From NCBI GenBank assembly GCA_022225965.2, contig JAKJXP020000028.1, forward strand, positions 1-64,000: a DNA stretch of 64,000 nt. The letters run 5' to 3'. The translations under genes and the position numbers were made by a program. Below the pieces are notes generated by a model. The model had not been told where the DNA came from and searched no databases. It saw nothing but the letters and a program-made list of their open reading frames with translations. The stretch is from Diatrype stigma. Lineage: Eukaryota; Ascomycota; Sordariomycetes; Xylariales; Diatrypaceae. This document shows, one piece after another, positions 1 through 10,900 of the stretch (position 1 is its first letter; each line of letters begins with the position of its first letter).

Positions 1-199
1 AATGCGTCGATTCCGCCCCCGACGCCCCAGCCCCAGCCCCCCCTTCTCTTTCTGTCAGCCCCAACTTGCTCGCGCTCTGTCCTGGGGCTTGCCCCTAGAT
101 ACTCCAGCCGTCCCATATACTAGACAGTGTCGGACCTATGTAATTAGCTAGCCTAGGTAGATAGGTCCATCCGGACGTAAAAATACATCATCATCATTA
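1..199 (+). mobile_element. 3' end of a retroposon (family R), cut by window start
   Basis: This GC-richer stretch runs into a CAT repeat tail at about 187-199. The same sequence recurs in inverted orientation at about 6,316-6,545 and directly at 17,230-17,445, and its distal part at 25,431-25,614. The shared end reads CATCCGGACGTAAAAATA followed by (CAT)n. A repeated 3' end with a short-repeat tail is the pattern left by LINE or SINE retrotransposition. The 5' part lies outside the window. The tail fixes the orientation as plus. Family membership is inferred from the shared end only. Confidence 0.65.
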
Positions 200-1700
200 A
201 AGGTTTTGGCTTTTAAATTAATTTATTACCTTTTGCCTTAATCCGTTATGTTATCGTCGTTGCCGTGGCTATTACGTTTAATAAACGGCGTTAAAGTTCT
301 TTGTTATTACCTTTTAAGAGCTAGGCTTTTATTGTTTTAATTTAATAAGCAAAACGTAAAATGTTCCGTTATTTAGGTAAATATTTCCGATAGTAATATC
401 GTTAATTTATACGATAATTGCGTCTTTAATAATAAAGGAACGCAATTATACGGTATTAAGGGTTAGATTTTTTCGAATATATGTAAGAACTTTGGAATGC
501 TTTATTTAATTTTTTATTAGCGAGAATGTATCGTATCGAAAATGGGTTTTATTTTGTCGTTTACCATAAGACGTTATTATTTATGGCTTTTATATTAATA
601 TTACGTCCGCTTTTGCGTCGTTTGCCGTTTTAAATGCTATGTTATATATAATGCCTTTTTATTTTTATTTTTACGGGTATTAACTTATATTATAAACAGC
701 TGTTTGAAAAATCGGGCGATAATGCTGCTATAAAGGGGCCGGAATCGTTCCGTTATTCTTAGCGATCATAAAAATTTATTTTTTTCCGAGCGTATTTCGC
801 CCTTTTCTTTTCGTCGGTTTCTTAATTATAAGGATCGGATTTTTCTTTAAGGGGGATCATTTTGCGTAGGCGGAAAGTATTCGTTAATTCGTCGATGTCG
901 TCGTTAGCCCTTGCTGTTAAGGCGCTTTTGGCGATAGCTTTGCGAAATCGGGCCTAACGCTTATCTGTTACCTGGATAACGTTTAAGGTAAAGGGGCCCG
1001 TTGGTATGGGATATTTCTTTGTTTTCCCTTCGTCGTCGTATAAGGAGTCGTCCCTTTTTTTTCGGCGTTATCGATGTGAATATCTTTGCCGTTTTCTTTG
1101 CCGTTTTTTCTGGTCGTACTTTTGATTACGGTAATAGCAGTAAAACGTAATACCTATTTAATTTTAATGTTTTAAGCATTAATAATTTCGTATAAGTTAA
1201 GTTTTAAGGTATTAATTATTGTGGCCCGGATATTTACGAAACGTAATGCGTATTATAAATGGTTATAAGTAAAACGCAAAAAGAACCGGTTATCGGCTTT
1301 TTTTGCCGGTTAAAATTAGGATTATATTAATTAATTAAAACCTAAGGTCTTTATTTCTTAAGCCTTTTGGGTTTTTTTGCGACTTTAGTTTATTCCTAGG
1401 CTTTATCGTTTTTAAAGCGAATTATTAATGCGTATAATTAAGGTATTACGAACGGCGGCGACAATAACGTAACGGCGGTTTTCGATGGATATAATGCAAA
1501 GGATATGCGTCGTTTATTTTAAGATAGGGGCTATTTTTAAGGGATTCGTTAAAAACGAGGTCGATAAGGTTTTCCGATAATATTAGTAATGGAAAAACGT
1601 AACGGAACGCAGTTAGGTTTTTTGTTTTTATACGCGTAATATAAAGGGAATTAAAATTCTCGGGTTCTTTATATTAATTAGGTTTATTATAAGCTGCTTA
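200..1700. other. RIP-decayed AT-rich DNA with an unidentified minus-strand frame
   Basis: The stretch is rich in TpA and poor in CpA. On the minus strand around 1,010 to 770 a lysine/arginine-rich frame can be read with one or two TAA/TAG interruptions, which suggests former coding sequence. I do not recognise the protein. No start, domain or boundary can be defended. Confidence 0.35.
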
Positions 1701-1709
1701 ATTTATTAA

Positions 1710-1820
1710 TCCTAACCGGAGGTTATTTTATAAAGGTGGTGTAATACGGAAATTATATCCAGAAATTCAGGCTTAGGAAATACCTCGAGCGTTCTCGCCT
1801 GCGATTGGTCGGACCCGCTG
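1710..1820 (+). repeat. Left copy of a ~110-bp inverted repeat
   Basis: This block is the reverse complement of 12,375-12,475 with C/T and G/A differences. The best-conserved core is GAACGCTCGAGG here against GAACGTTCGAGG there. Similarity fades just outside both blocks. The pair brackets about 10.5 kb containing the Helitron relic. They could be terminal inverted repeats of a larger element or two independent insertions in opposite orientation; the sequence alone does not decide. Confidence 0.6.
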
Positions 1821-2094
1821 CGTTCGCTTTGGCGATTAATTGAGCCAATTAATTCCGTTTTGCCAGCCAATTAATCTTTACCTTTTATAAGTATTATACA
1901 TAAACAATAATAAAACCCATTTATTTTATACGTACGGCTAATAGCATTATTACATTTCCGGATTTCATTTAAGTTTGCTCCAGTTTATCCGTAATTTGCT
2001 TCGATTTATTTTAATTTGCCTACAGCTTTTTTGTAATTTGCCTTAATTTATTTGCATATTTTATTATACCATTAAACCATCCTAGCTTTTTTTA

Positions 2095-2400
2095 GAAATC
2101 TTTTTATTTTTCTTTATAATTCATTCGCGATATATTACGATTTTTTCATTTCCATTCGTAATCCATTTGCAATACATTACGACCTTTTTATTTTTATCCG
2201 CAATTTATTCGTAATGCATTATAACCTTTTTATTTTTATCCGCAATCCATTTGCAATGCATTACGATTTTTTTATTTTTATCCGTAATTTATCCGTAATG
2301 CATTACGGCTTTTTCGAATTTTATACGTAATCCATTTATAATGTATTACGGCTTTTTCGAGTTTTACGCGTAACTTATGTATAATCCTTTTAAGTTTTGC
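2095..2400. repeat. Tandem repeat of ~43 bp, about 7 units
   Basis: A unit resembling TTATTTTTATCCGCAATCCA then TTTGCAATGCATTACG recurs about every 43 bases, with differences mostly of the C/T type. It lies just downstream (minus-strand sense) of the pentapeptide-coding minisatellite at 2,755-3,290. It may be part of the same decayed element or its 3' region; no function is proposed. Confidence 0.6.
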
Positions 2401-2754
2401 ATGTAGCCTTTTCGTTATAATATAGCGCATTATAGGTTTTTCGAAACTTATTCGCGGCTTATATATAACTTTTTCGAATTTTATTAATATGAATTATTTT
2501 ATAAATTTTAAGGTTTGCTATATTTATTAATAGTTTTAATCATTAAATTAATTTATTCATAAATAATATTTGCATATTTCTGTTTAAAAATGCCTTTTTT
2601 ATCGCAATTACATTTTGCAAAACGTATATATGCTTATGTTCTTATTTCGAATTAATATTAACTTTGTTTTATTATATAAGCATTTCATTTTTATACCGCG
2701 GTAAATAATCTTTTTCGTATTGCTTTTAAATATACGGTCTTTTAATCTCCTAAT

Positions 2755-3331
2755 CCTTTCTAATCTGGTCCTTTCCAGTTAATTCCTTTCCAGCCAGTTC
2801 CTTTCCAGCCAGCTCCTTTCCAGCCAGCTTCTTTCCAATCAGCTCCTTTCCAGCCAGCTTCTTTCCAGCCAATTCCTCTTTAACCAGCTTCTTTCCAGCC
2901 AGCTTCTTTTTAATCAGCTCCTTTCCAGCCAGCTTCTTTCCAGCCAGCTCCTCTCCAGCCAGCTCCTTTCCAGCCAGCTTCTCTCCAGCCAGCTCCTTTC
3001 CAGCCAGCTCCTCTTTAGCCAGCTCCTTTCCAGCCAGCTCCTATCCAGCCGGCTCTTCTCCAGCCAGCTCCTTTCCAGTTGGCTCCTTAGTCTCTGGTTC
3101 CTTAGCAGCCGGCTCCTTTCCAGCCAGCTCCTTTTTAATTGGCTCCTTAATAGCTGGCTTTTTAATAGGTAGCTTTTTAACAGGTAGCTTTTTAATAGGT
3201 AGCTTATTAATTTTTAATTTATTAATCTCTAGCTTTTTAATAACTGGCTTATTAATCTTTAGATTTTTAATAGCTAGCTTTTTAATTTTAGCCTTTGGCT
3301 CATTTTTATTCGATTTTTTACCCTTTAGCAA
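2755..3331 (-). pseudogene. Relic encoding Lys-rich pentapeptide repeats (15-bp minisatellite)
   Basis: The plus strand shows more than 20 tandem copies of a 15-bp unit such as CTTTCCAGCCAGCTC, degenerating into TTTTTAATAGGTAGC towards 3,290. On the minus strand the first 96 codons (ATG at 3,331-3,329) are open, and the repeats encode five-residue units such as KELAG, KEPAG and, nearer the start, KKLPI. The phase is kept because the unit is a multiple of three. The frame stops near 3,041 while the repeat continues to about 2,755. I do not recognise the protein family. The K/E-rich, alanine-poor units would give a highly charged, probably disordered chain. It could be a gene carried by a mobile element or a plain minisatellite that happens to be open. 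The surrounding DNA is RIP-decayed, so it is unlikely to be functional. Confidence 0.45.
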
Positions 3332-4480
3332 TTTAATTATGCCATTTATTTAAATTCAATCGACGTCGTATAAATTTAACTTACGAAATACTTAACAATA
3401 TGTATTATTATAATGGACAGGTTTAAAATAATTTATTTCGCATAACTGCCGTTCATTTTAAATAATACATTATTTAACGAAACTACCGGTTACGGCGACG
3501 TTATTAAAAAAAGCCGTCGCAAATCCCGATATTATTTAATTTATGGGCTAAATTAAATTTTAATAACGATACGTTTTAATTAAATTCAAAAAACGAATCG
3601 ACATTATAAATTCCCTTTTAAATTTAATTTTATTTTATTCTTAATTATTATTTGCTTTTTTTATTTTTTATTATTTTAAGCTTTTTAAATTTATTAATAA
3701 AACAATTCTTTAATTTAATATTACCAAAAATACGGCTACGTTAATATATCCAGCTTGCTTTTTTGCCGTTTTTATTATTTTTTAATCCGATTATGACATT
3801 ATTTATTTTTTAATTACGTAATAAATTGCGTAATAAGCCGCATAATTATTCGCTTAATCGGATTATTCGAATTATTCGTACTTTTATTTCGGTTAGTTAT
3901 TACGTAACGCCTAAACGTATATTAACGTTAATATTAAAACTAACGCTATAATTTTTCCAATTATAACATATTAGCTTTAATCGTAATTCATAAGCCTTTT
4001 TCGATTTTTCGTTTTTTTTACCTTTTAAGCGAACTTAAACGCGGAAACGAAAACGATTTCGAATATATAATTATGCGTTTTTTCGAATAATTAAACGTAA
4101 ATAGCGACAATAAATTCGACTTTTAAAATATCGTAATTTCGACGAAAAGCCGGTATAATATAAAGGCAACGATTAAAAGCTTACGTTATTTCCTAAAAAC
4201 GCAGCTATTAAAAAGCAATTCGACGAAACTTTAAAAGCGGAGCAAATATATTTCTGCCTGCATTATTAACATAAATGGTTCGATATTAAGTTATTAAATA
4301 TAAGTATTTGCATTGCTTATTAAATAAAAAATAATAAGAAATTAATAAACGAACCTTTTTATTTTTTTGCTGGTAATAATTTGGATTTTAATAACGTTTC
4401 TTTTTAATTTATTCCATTTAAAATAATCAAGGAATTATTTATTATAAAAGTTTATATTGCAATTAATATTTTTATTATTC
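3332..4480. other. RIP-decayed AT-rich DNA, nothing recognised
   Basis: The stretch is extremely AT-rich with stop codons in all frames. It may hold the 5' part of the Helitron that follows, but I could not anchor any motif here. Confidence 0.4.
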
Positions 4481-6314
4481 GTTTTATTATTATATAATTT
4501 AGCTAATTAATTAATTTCTTATAAATTCGTAATTAACAATATAAATATACGGAACATATTATGCATTTTTTATGCAATATTAATAAGGTATATAACGAAT
4601 TGCCTTTATTTTTAAAGCATTTCGACATAATTTTTTTTCGTCTTAAAAATACCGATAATGTTTTAAAAATAAAACGTTAATTTCGCCGGCGGTTTCGTAT
4701 TTGTTGCTAAGCTATATATATATGGCTGAACTTTTTTTCTACAAATTATCCGGGCTATGCAAATTTTATATTAAATTATTATAACTTATTTTAATTACCT
4801 AAAAATAGCAATATTTACGACTTGCTTAATATTTACGAAACGGATAAAATATATATAGCGATAAATCCGAACGCGGGTCCCGTAAATAAAGCTATTTCAA
4901 AAAATATCGATATATGCAATAAGGCGGCGGTTTTTAATTTATTTATTAAAGCATTTAAATTAAACCGCTTTAAAAAAATAATAGGAATAATCCGTTATTT
5001 CCGGAACCGAATATATCGTTGCAAGCAATTTAATTAAACGTTATTTATTATTTTTTAATGCCATTTATGCGATAAATCCCTTTTAATAAGTTTAATTAAT
5101 TTTGCGTCTTATTTTTTTTTACGTATTTTATATTTTATTCTTATAGCAAGGCCGATTTTATTAAGCCTCAGCAGCGTATTATTAAATATTAAGACTATTT
5201 CAATTATATTATGCGCTAAAAGAATAATTGCTTTGTTAAGCATTATATTTTTCGATATATTATATTAAATACTTTAATACATAAACAAGCCCGTAACTAT
5301 AACCGTTATTTTACGAATAAGGAATTTAATTCGTCCATTTTTAAACGCCAATTATAAAAGGCTTTTAAAAATCCGGATAAGCCTAAGGCATAGGCTATTT
5401 TTAATTGCATTATTCGGTTTGCAGGTATTATTAAAAGCATTCGTTTTTTTTGGTATAAATATCGGCGAAAATTAAAAGCCTTTTTTTATTGCTTAAAGCT
5501 GCCGTTTGCGTTTATTACTTTAAATTCGGCAGATTTTTATTAATAAAGCTTATATCGTTATATGCTTAAATTTAATCGATAAAAATAATTAAACGAATAT
5601 GAACGAATAAATTTATTTCGGCGCTTATTACGTAAGAATTTTTATATTGCTGCGTGGCATTTTTTTTTTCGGGCTATCTTATTTCGAAAAATCGTATTGG
5701 CGGAAAGATTTAATTTCGGCGATTTTTGGTATCGCTTCGAATGGCAAGATCGTAATAACGGTTATATTTATGAATTATATTAATTTAAAGGTAGCCCTTT
5801 TTCGGATATAGACATATAAAAAGGTCGGAATATATACGTTAAGATTTGGGGTTATTATATTATTACCATAAATCCTAAGCCTTAAAAAATCGGCCGCGGC
5901 GATGCGAATAATAACCCGTTATATATTAATCCTTTTTATACGGAACTTACGTAATAATAATTAAATAATATCGTAAATCGTTATTAGCGTTATAAATGTT
6001 TTATTGCGTATTATTTCCGAATTACCAAAAAGGCGGCTAACGAGGCTCGGAAAAAGGGCGAAAAATTGCCAAATCCCGTTTGCCGCTTTAATTTTCCACG
6101 TTTTATGCAAAACGAATCTTGCGTTGTTAAAATAAAAAACAAATTCTGGTAATTATTTAATATTATACGCAATAATACTTATTTTAACCAATTTAATCCA
6201 TTAATAATTATATCGTAATTAATTAATACGGATATTTTTTCGTATATTAACGATATGGCTATTATTAATTATGTAGCCAAATATTACGGCAAGTCCGAAT
6301 AATAATTTGCCATA
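4480..6314 (+). pseudogene. Helitron Rep/helicase relic, N-terminal part with Rep domain
   Basis: Translated on the plus strand, 5,340-6,305 matches the Helitron helicase-like N-terminal (Rep, HUH) domain through RIP stops. Recognisable pieces are FAGIIKSIRFFWYKYRRKLKAF near 5,420 (family pattern GTRPFW...REL.AF), then FITLNSADF near 5,510, FWYRFEWQDR near 5,730, and IINYVAKYYGKSE at 6,260-6,299 (family INYAAKYCSKSE). Most stops are TAA/TAG where CAA or TGG is expected, as RIP would produce. The frame is broken at 6,314 by an inserted retroposon and resumes in phase at 6,992. The start of the protein upstream of about 4,800 is not resolved. Helitrons replicate by rolling circle using this Rep plus a 5'-3' helicase. 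The copy is dead. Confidence 0.8.
6300..6314. repeat. Target-site duplication, left copy (15 bp)
   Basis: TAATAATTTGCCATA here is repeated exactly at 6,977-6,991. The two copies flank the retroposon at 6,315-6,976. Removing the insert and one copy restores the Helitron frame without loss or gain of a base, so this is the insertion site duplication. Confidence 0.85.
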
Positions 6315-6976
6315 ATAATGTATTTTTACGTCCGGATGGATTTATTTACCTAACTACTTACCCCCGAAAGGGATATATATAATTACGTATATAAGCCCGA
6401 TATTGTATAGTATATGGGACGGCTGGAATATTTAAGGTGCCTTAGGGGGCCCCTAAATAAAGCGCAAGCAAATTGGGGCTAACAAAAAGAAAAGGAGGAG
6501 AGGGGCTGGAGCTGGGGCGTCGGGAGCGAAATCGACGCATTGTTGTTGCTACATAAATGATTAATGGCGGGTGGGATTTTGGGTACCGTTAGCTGGGGGG
6601 GCTGCCAGTCGACGGCGGGGTCGTCGAGTAATAGGCGGCTCGGCGAATAGTTATAAGGGGGGACGTCGAATGGAAGAAAGGAACGTTAGGTTTACGGAGA
6701 GGCAGGGACGTCGTGGTCGGTATTAGCGGCTGGCGGCATATCGGCTATTGGTTGGCGCAAGTCGGTAAGTCGGAAGTCGGTGGCGGATGGTAAAAATTGC
6801 CGGATTTGTTGCCATTGCTGGCGGCGTCGGGCCAAAGGGCCCGTTCGGTTTGCGTCGCATGTACGCGGCTTAATAGCTGCGTATTTCGATAAGCCAGGTC
6901 GTTATTTACCGCAGCAATTACTGGACTAAGCAGATTTAGCTAAGGTACGGATAGTTTAACCATTTATCCAGGTGGT
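6315..6976 (-). mobile_element. 662-bp retroposon (family R) inserted in the Helitron
   Basis: The element is bounded by perfect 15-bp direct repeats. On the minus strand it starts near 6,976 and ends at 6,315 with CCGGACGTAAAAATACATTAT, the family R 3' end and a short trinucleotide tail. It is far more GC-rich than the Helitron around it, so it inserted after most of the host element had decayed, or escaped RIP. On the minus strand a proline-rich frame runs from about 6,960 to 6,500 with few stops, including DWQPPQLTVPK near 6,610, also visible at 17,170 as DWQLPQPAAPK. I do not recognise that peptide. The element may be a 5'-truncated LINE or a non-autonomous element mobilised by one. It also shares its terminal ~190 bp with the LINE at 14,598-17,163. 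Confidence 0.8.
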
Positions 6977-6991
6977 TAATAATTTGCCATA
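6977..6991. repeat. Target-site duplication, right copy (15 bp)
   Basis: This is the exact second copy of 6,300-6,314. It marks the 5' boundary of the retroposon insert; the Helitron frame resumes at 6,992. Confidence 0.85.
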
Positions 6992-9120
6992 TATGCTTAA
7001 ATTATTTAATTTATTTTGCCGCATATAATTAATAATAACCTTATACTTTCGTTTATTTTTAAATTTATAAATAAGTTTATCGGAAAAAGGAATTATTTTG
7101 CTTAAAAGGTTTATTATTATTTGTTATAGCTCCTTTTATAAGAAAATAGTCGTATAATATGCAGCGTTAATTGTCGCCTTTTTAAAAAGCATGTTTAAAC
7201 CTTGGACCTTAATGGCGAAAACGACGAAATTAAAAAAAGCGCTATAGCTTAGGAAAAATATAAGCAAAAAGGTGCATATATGGAATACGTTTCGTATTTC
7301 GAATTCGTCGAGCGCTGGGATTTTAAAGGTTAGGACTTTAAGAAATGGCATGTTATTAATGCATAGCCTAAAGTATTAAATTATTTCTTTCGTTATAAGC
7401 CTATTCGAATTTATTAATAATTTCTTAACTTTTATTAAATAAAGTTATTATTAAACCATTTTTATTGCTATATTAACGAATTATTAATTAATAACGAAAT
7501 TAAGTTCGATAATTATGTCGCAACATATATATATTATATGCAACATTATATTTATAAGGATAATTATTACGGCACGGTTAACCGAAAAAATATTTAGCCC
7601 GATAATAAAAAATTCGAACCTGGTTTAAATAATGCGAATAACATTATTTTGGAAAACTGATAATATATTATTCGAATGGTACCAAATTTTTTGCCTAAGC
7701 AAAAGGACGTTAAATTGCTTGGCTGCCGTAATATTAATATTAATTACGATTAGTCCTTTTATATTAATCGGTACGTTTACGAAAATTTCGTTAGCGGTAA
7801 TTATTAAAAAAAGCGCTATAAAAAATATTTTAACGATTACGATATTAAGAATTTATTATTAAATATGATTAAAACCTTAAATTTCAAATAGCGAATTATA
7901 TATAATATAATAATTGGTTATTATTAAAGCTTTTTTGCCGGTAATTAATTAAAGCAATTATTATTATACGTTAATAACGATAGTAAAATTAGAAAGTTTT
8001 ATTTTATTAAGATTATATCGTTATATTTTTAATAATTATTTATAATAAATAAATCGTTCGTAATTCGAATTGTTTTAATTGGCGTAATTAGCAATTAAAT
8101 TGGCGATTAAATATTGCATTCCTTATTTCGCTTATTTATTAATAGCGAATATAAGTTCTTAATAAAAAATGCTAGCTTATTAAATATTTTATAACGGCGC
8201 TTTCGTAGCGTTTATTTTCTTATTATCGACGAAAAAAGCATATTCGGCTTATAAAATTTAAGCTGAATTAATCGGCGGCTTTAAAAGATTTTTTTTAATT
8301 GCCGTAATAATTATTTTAATGGCTTAAATATATTGCTTATTAGAAATTTCTTTTAATTACTTTCCGTTATAAATAAGCCGTTATATACTTTTAAGCAATT
8401 AATTAAACATTACGACATTATTAAATACGGATTATATAAAACCTTTAAGCGTTCGGTATTTCTTATTATTATTTAGCGCTAATAAGGATCCGAATAAGCC
8501 CGATTTTACGAAGCCTTATTAAAATTATAATAACTTAAGGTTTTTGCCGTTTTTTAAGAGCTATTAACGGTTAAATGCGTTATAAAGCTTTTTTTTGCCG
8601 AAATTATAAGTTTCGATAATATTATATGCATTTATTTTATTAAGGCTCGTATTAATTAATATAATCATAATTATATAATACGGCTTATAAATTTAATTAT
8701 TTAGATTTATGCTAAATATAAAGGATTTGATATAAATAAAGCCGTTTCTTTTAATATTAGCAACCTTTTTAAAAGCTTTTTTATTTGCATTAAATACCGG
8801 ATTATATTAATACGTAATTTATGGGGCTATATCGGTCTTATAAACGGAACTTAAAATACGGTATATAACATTTTTTAAACTTAGGGCTTAAACGTTATAA
8901 ATAATGTTTCGGAAATTATTATAATAGCTTTTAATAATTATATTGGCCCGGCATTTATTAATTCGAATAGCCGTAAGCTTTGTAATAATTAAGGCAAGGC
9001 TGTTATGCTTATTCTTTAGATTCGATAGGATTTTATCGTAAAAGGTATTATTTATTATCGAAAACAATTTTTTTTGCTTATTATATATGCCATTATAATG
9101 CATAAATTTTAAGGCATTAT
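6992..9120 (+). pseudogene. Helitron Rep/helicase relic, C-terminal part with Pif1-type helicase
   Basis: This continues the frame from 6,314. FKFINKFIGKRNYFA near 7,070 corresponds to the family's MNKLIGERDWSAQEV. VLNYFFRYK near 7,380 corresponds to LNYFPRY, and FDNYVATYI near 7,510 follows. A Walker A region at 7,976-8,002 reads NDSKIRKFY where GGTGKSY-like sequence is expected; T to I, G to R and S to F are all single C-to-T or G-to-A changes. ILHSLFRLFIN lies near 8,115, and Walker B YFLIIDEKSIFGL at 8,213-8,251 is almost intact. The frame can be followed to about 9,100 with many TAA/TAG interruptions. The helicase would have unwound DNA during rolling-circle transposition. I found no convincing CTRR 3' terminus or hairpin. 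Confidence 0.8.
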
Positions 9121-10900
9121 TTTGCGCCAGGTAATATGCGATATTTCGGATCGTAAATTTGTTATTGGATTATTATATATAGCCGTTTTTAAAATGTTTA
9201 CATTATAAGGCTTAATATTTAATATTCCATTTAATCGCGGCCGTTTTTATTACGAGAATAATTATTCGTTTATATAAATAAAACTTAACGATTATAATAC
9301 CCGTTTAAAACATGCTTTAATTCGGCCTTTATATACAATTTATTTTCGGCAATTCCTTATTTATTAATTTAGCAGCGATAATTTTAATAACAGCAATTTT
9401 TATAGCATTAATTTTATTTCGTAAGAAATTTTTAAGTATAAATGCAATAGTTTTCTTTTTTATTACGGCAATTTCTCGTATTTTTCATGTTTTTTTAGCT
9501 TAATTTTACGTTTTCTTTTTCATTTGCGAATATATATTAAATATTCTGCCGCTTTATAATTATAACCGTTTATTTTTAATTTAAATCGTATATGGCTTAG
9601 CCGTAATTAAATTAATGTTTTCGTCGTAAATATTTGGCCTATCGTTTTTTTTGGTTCGAAACTTTGCGAATATGTTATTTTTAAAGGTACATGTTTTTCT
9701 TAACATTTTGTAATTTCCGTATTTATGTCCTATAATATTAGTTTCGGAAATGGATTAATAGTTATAAAACGGCTATATATAATAAACGTTAGCTTTATAT
9801 TATTAATACGGCGTAATATTAGGCTATTTATAAGCTTAAATATATAAGGCCATTTTGGCATTTATGTTAATTAATAAGAAATATATGATTTTGCCTATAA
9901 AAAGGCCGATTTTAATAGTTACGTATATTTCGTATGTTTATACCGGCGATTTTTTATTAATCGTATAAATCGAGAATAATTGGGGCCCGATTATTATATT
10001 CCAGAACTTAATATTCGTAATATTCCATTTAATAAATCGTTTTTAAATTATTTTTATTAAAAACGTAATAATTAAATGAAATAATGCTTATATATTATTA
10101 ATATGCAATTTATATAAATACGTATAATAAGTATATATTTAAATAAAGGTAATATTTAATTTAATTAATATCATAAATTCTTTATAAAAACAATAAAGCT
10201 AATAAGATATAATAAAAAGAAATATATCGATTGGCTTTTTAAGAATATCGGTGGTTTATTTAATGCTAACATAATCGATAATAATTTAAGCAAGCTTTTG
10301 GTTTTTTTTAAGCGTACGATAAAATGGGCTTTTTTCGATACTGGAAATGGAAATATTATAAATAAGCGGCTTAAGTTTTTAATAATGGCTTTCATTATTA
10401 GAAATGGAAATATGCAAAATTCGACGAATCAATTCCTATATTTTTTCGTTTTTAATTATATTAGCAATAAGTCGTGATTTGCGGTTATTTATAATAGCTA
10501 TTACGTACGGAAAACTTAATTTAAGTAGTAATATATTAAAAACGAATTAAAACTGGCGGATAAGGTAAAGTTATTACATAAAAGGTTAAAGCTTAAAAGT
10601 TAAGAATATTAAATAAAAAAATTCACCTTATATATTATAATAGGTTTGGCTTATTTAAGTGGCTTATAATTATTTTATTTAAGGCATGTATTGTATTTAC
10701 TGTATTGTTATAATTAAAGAAAGTATTAATTGCAATTATTAAAGCTTGCTTATGTAATACCTATAAGTTAGATTTTTAATTAAATTTAATTAATTTATTT
10801 ATAAGCCAGATTTTTAATTAAACCTAATTTATTTGCTTATTTATTATATCTTTATTGCTAGGTCGTTTTTTTTTAAGAAGTTTATTTTATATTATCGCAA
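9121..10900. other. RIP-decayed AT-rich DNA, nothing recognised
   Basis: The sequence is dense in TAA/TAG in all frames. Occasional coding-like runs occur on the plus strand near 9,840-10,030, but I could not match a family. It may include the 3' end of the Helitron. Confidence 0.35.

Noticed and set aside
2095..3290. A CRISPR array
   Set aside because: The repeats are contiguous without unique spacers, and the genome is eukaryotic.
1..6545. A single 6.5-kb DNA transposon with ~200-bp terminal inverted repeats
   Set aside because: The inverted ends match, but each is a retroposon 3' end with its own trinucleotide tail, and the right-hand one belongs to an insert with its own 15-bp duplication at 6,300 and 6,977. 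The tails face inward, which fits two separate insertions.
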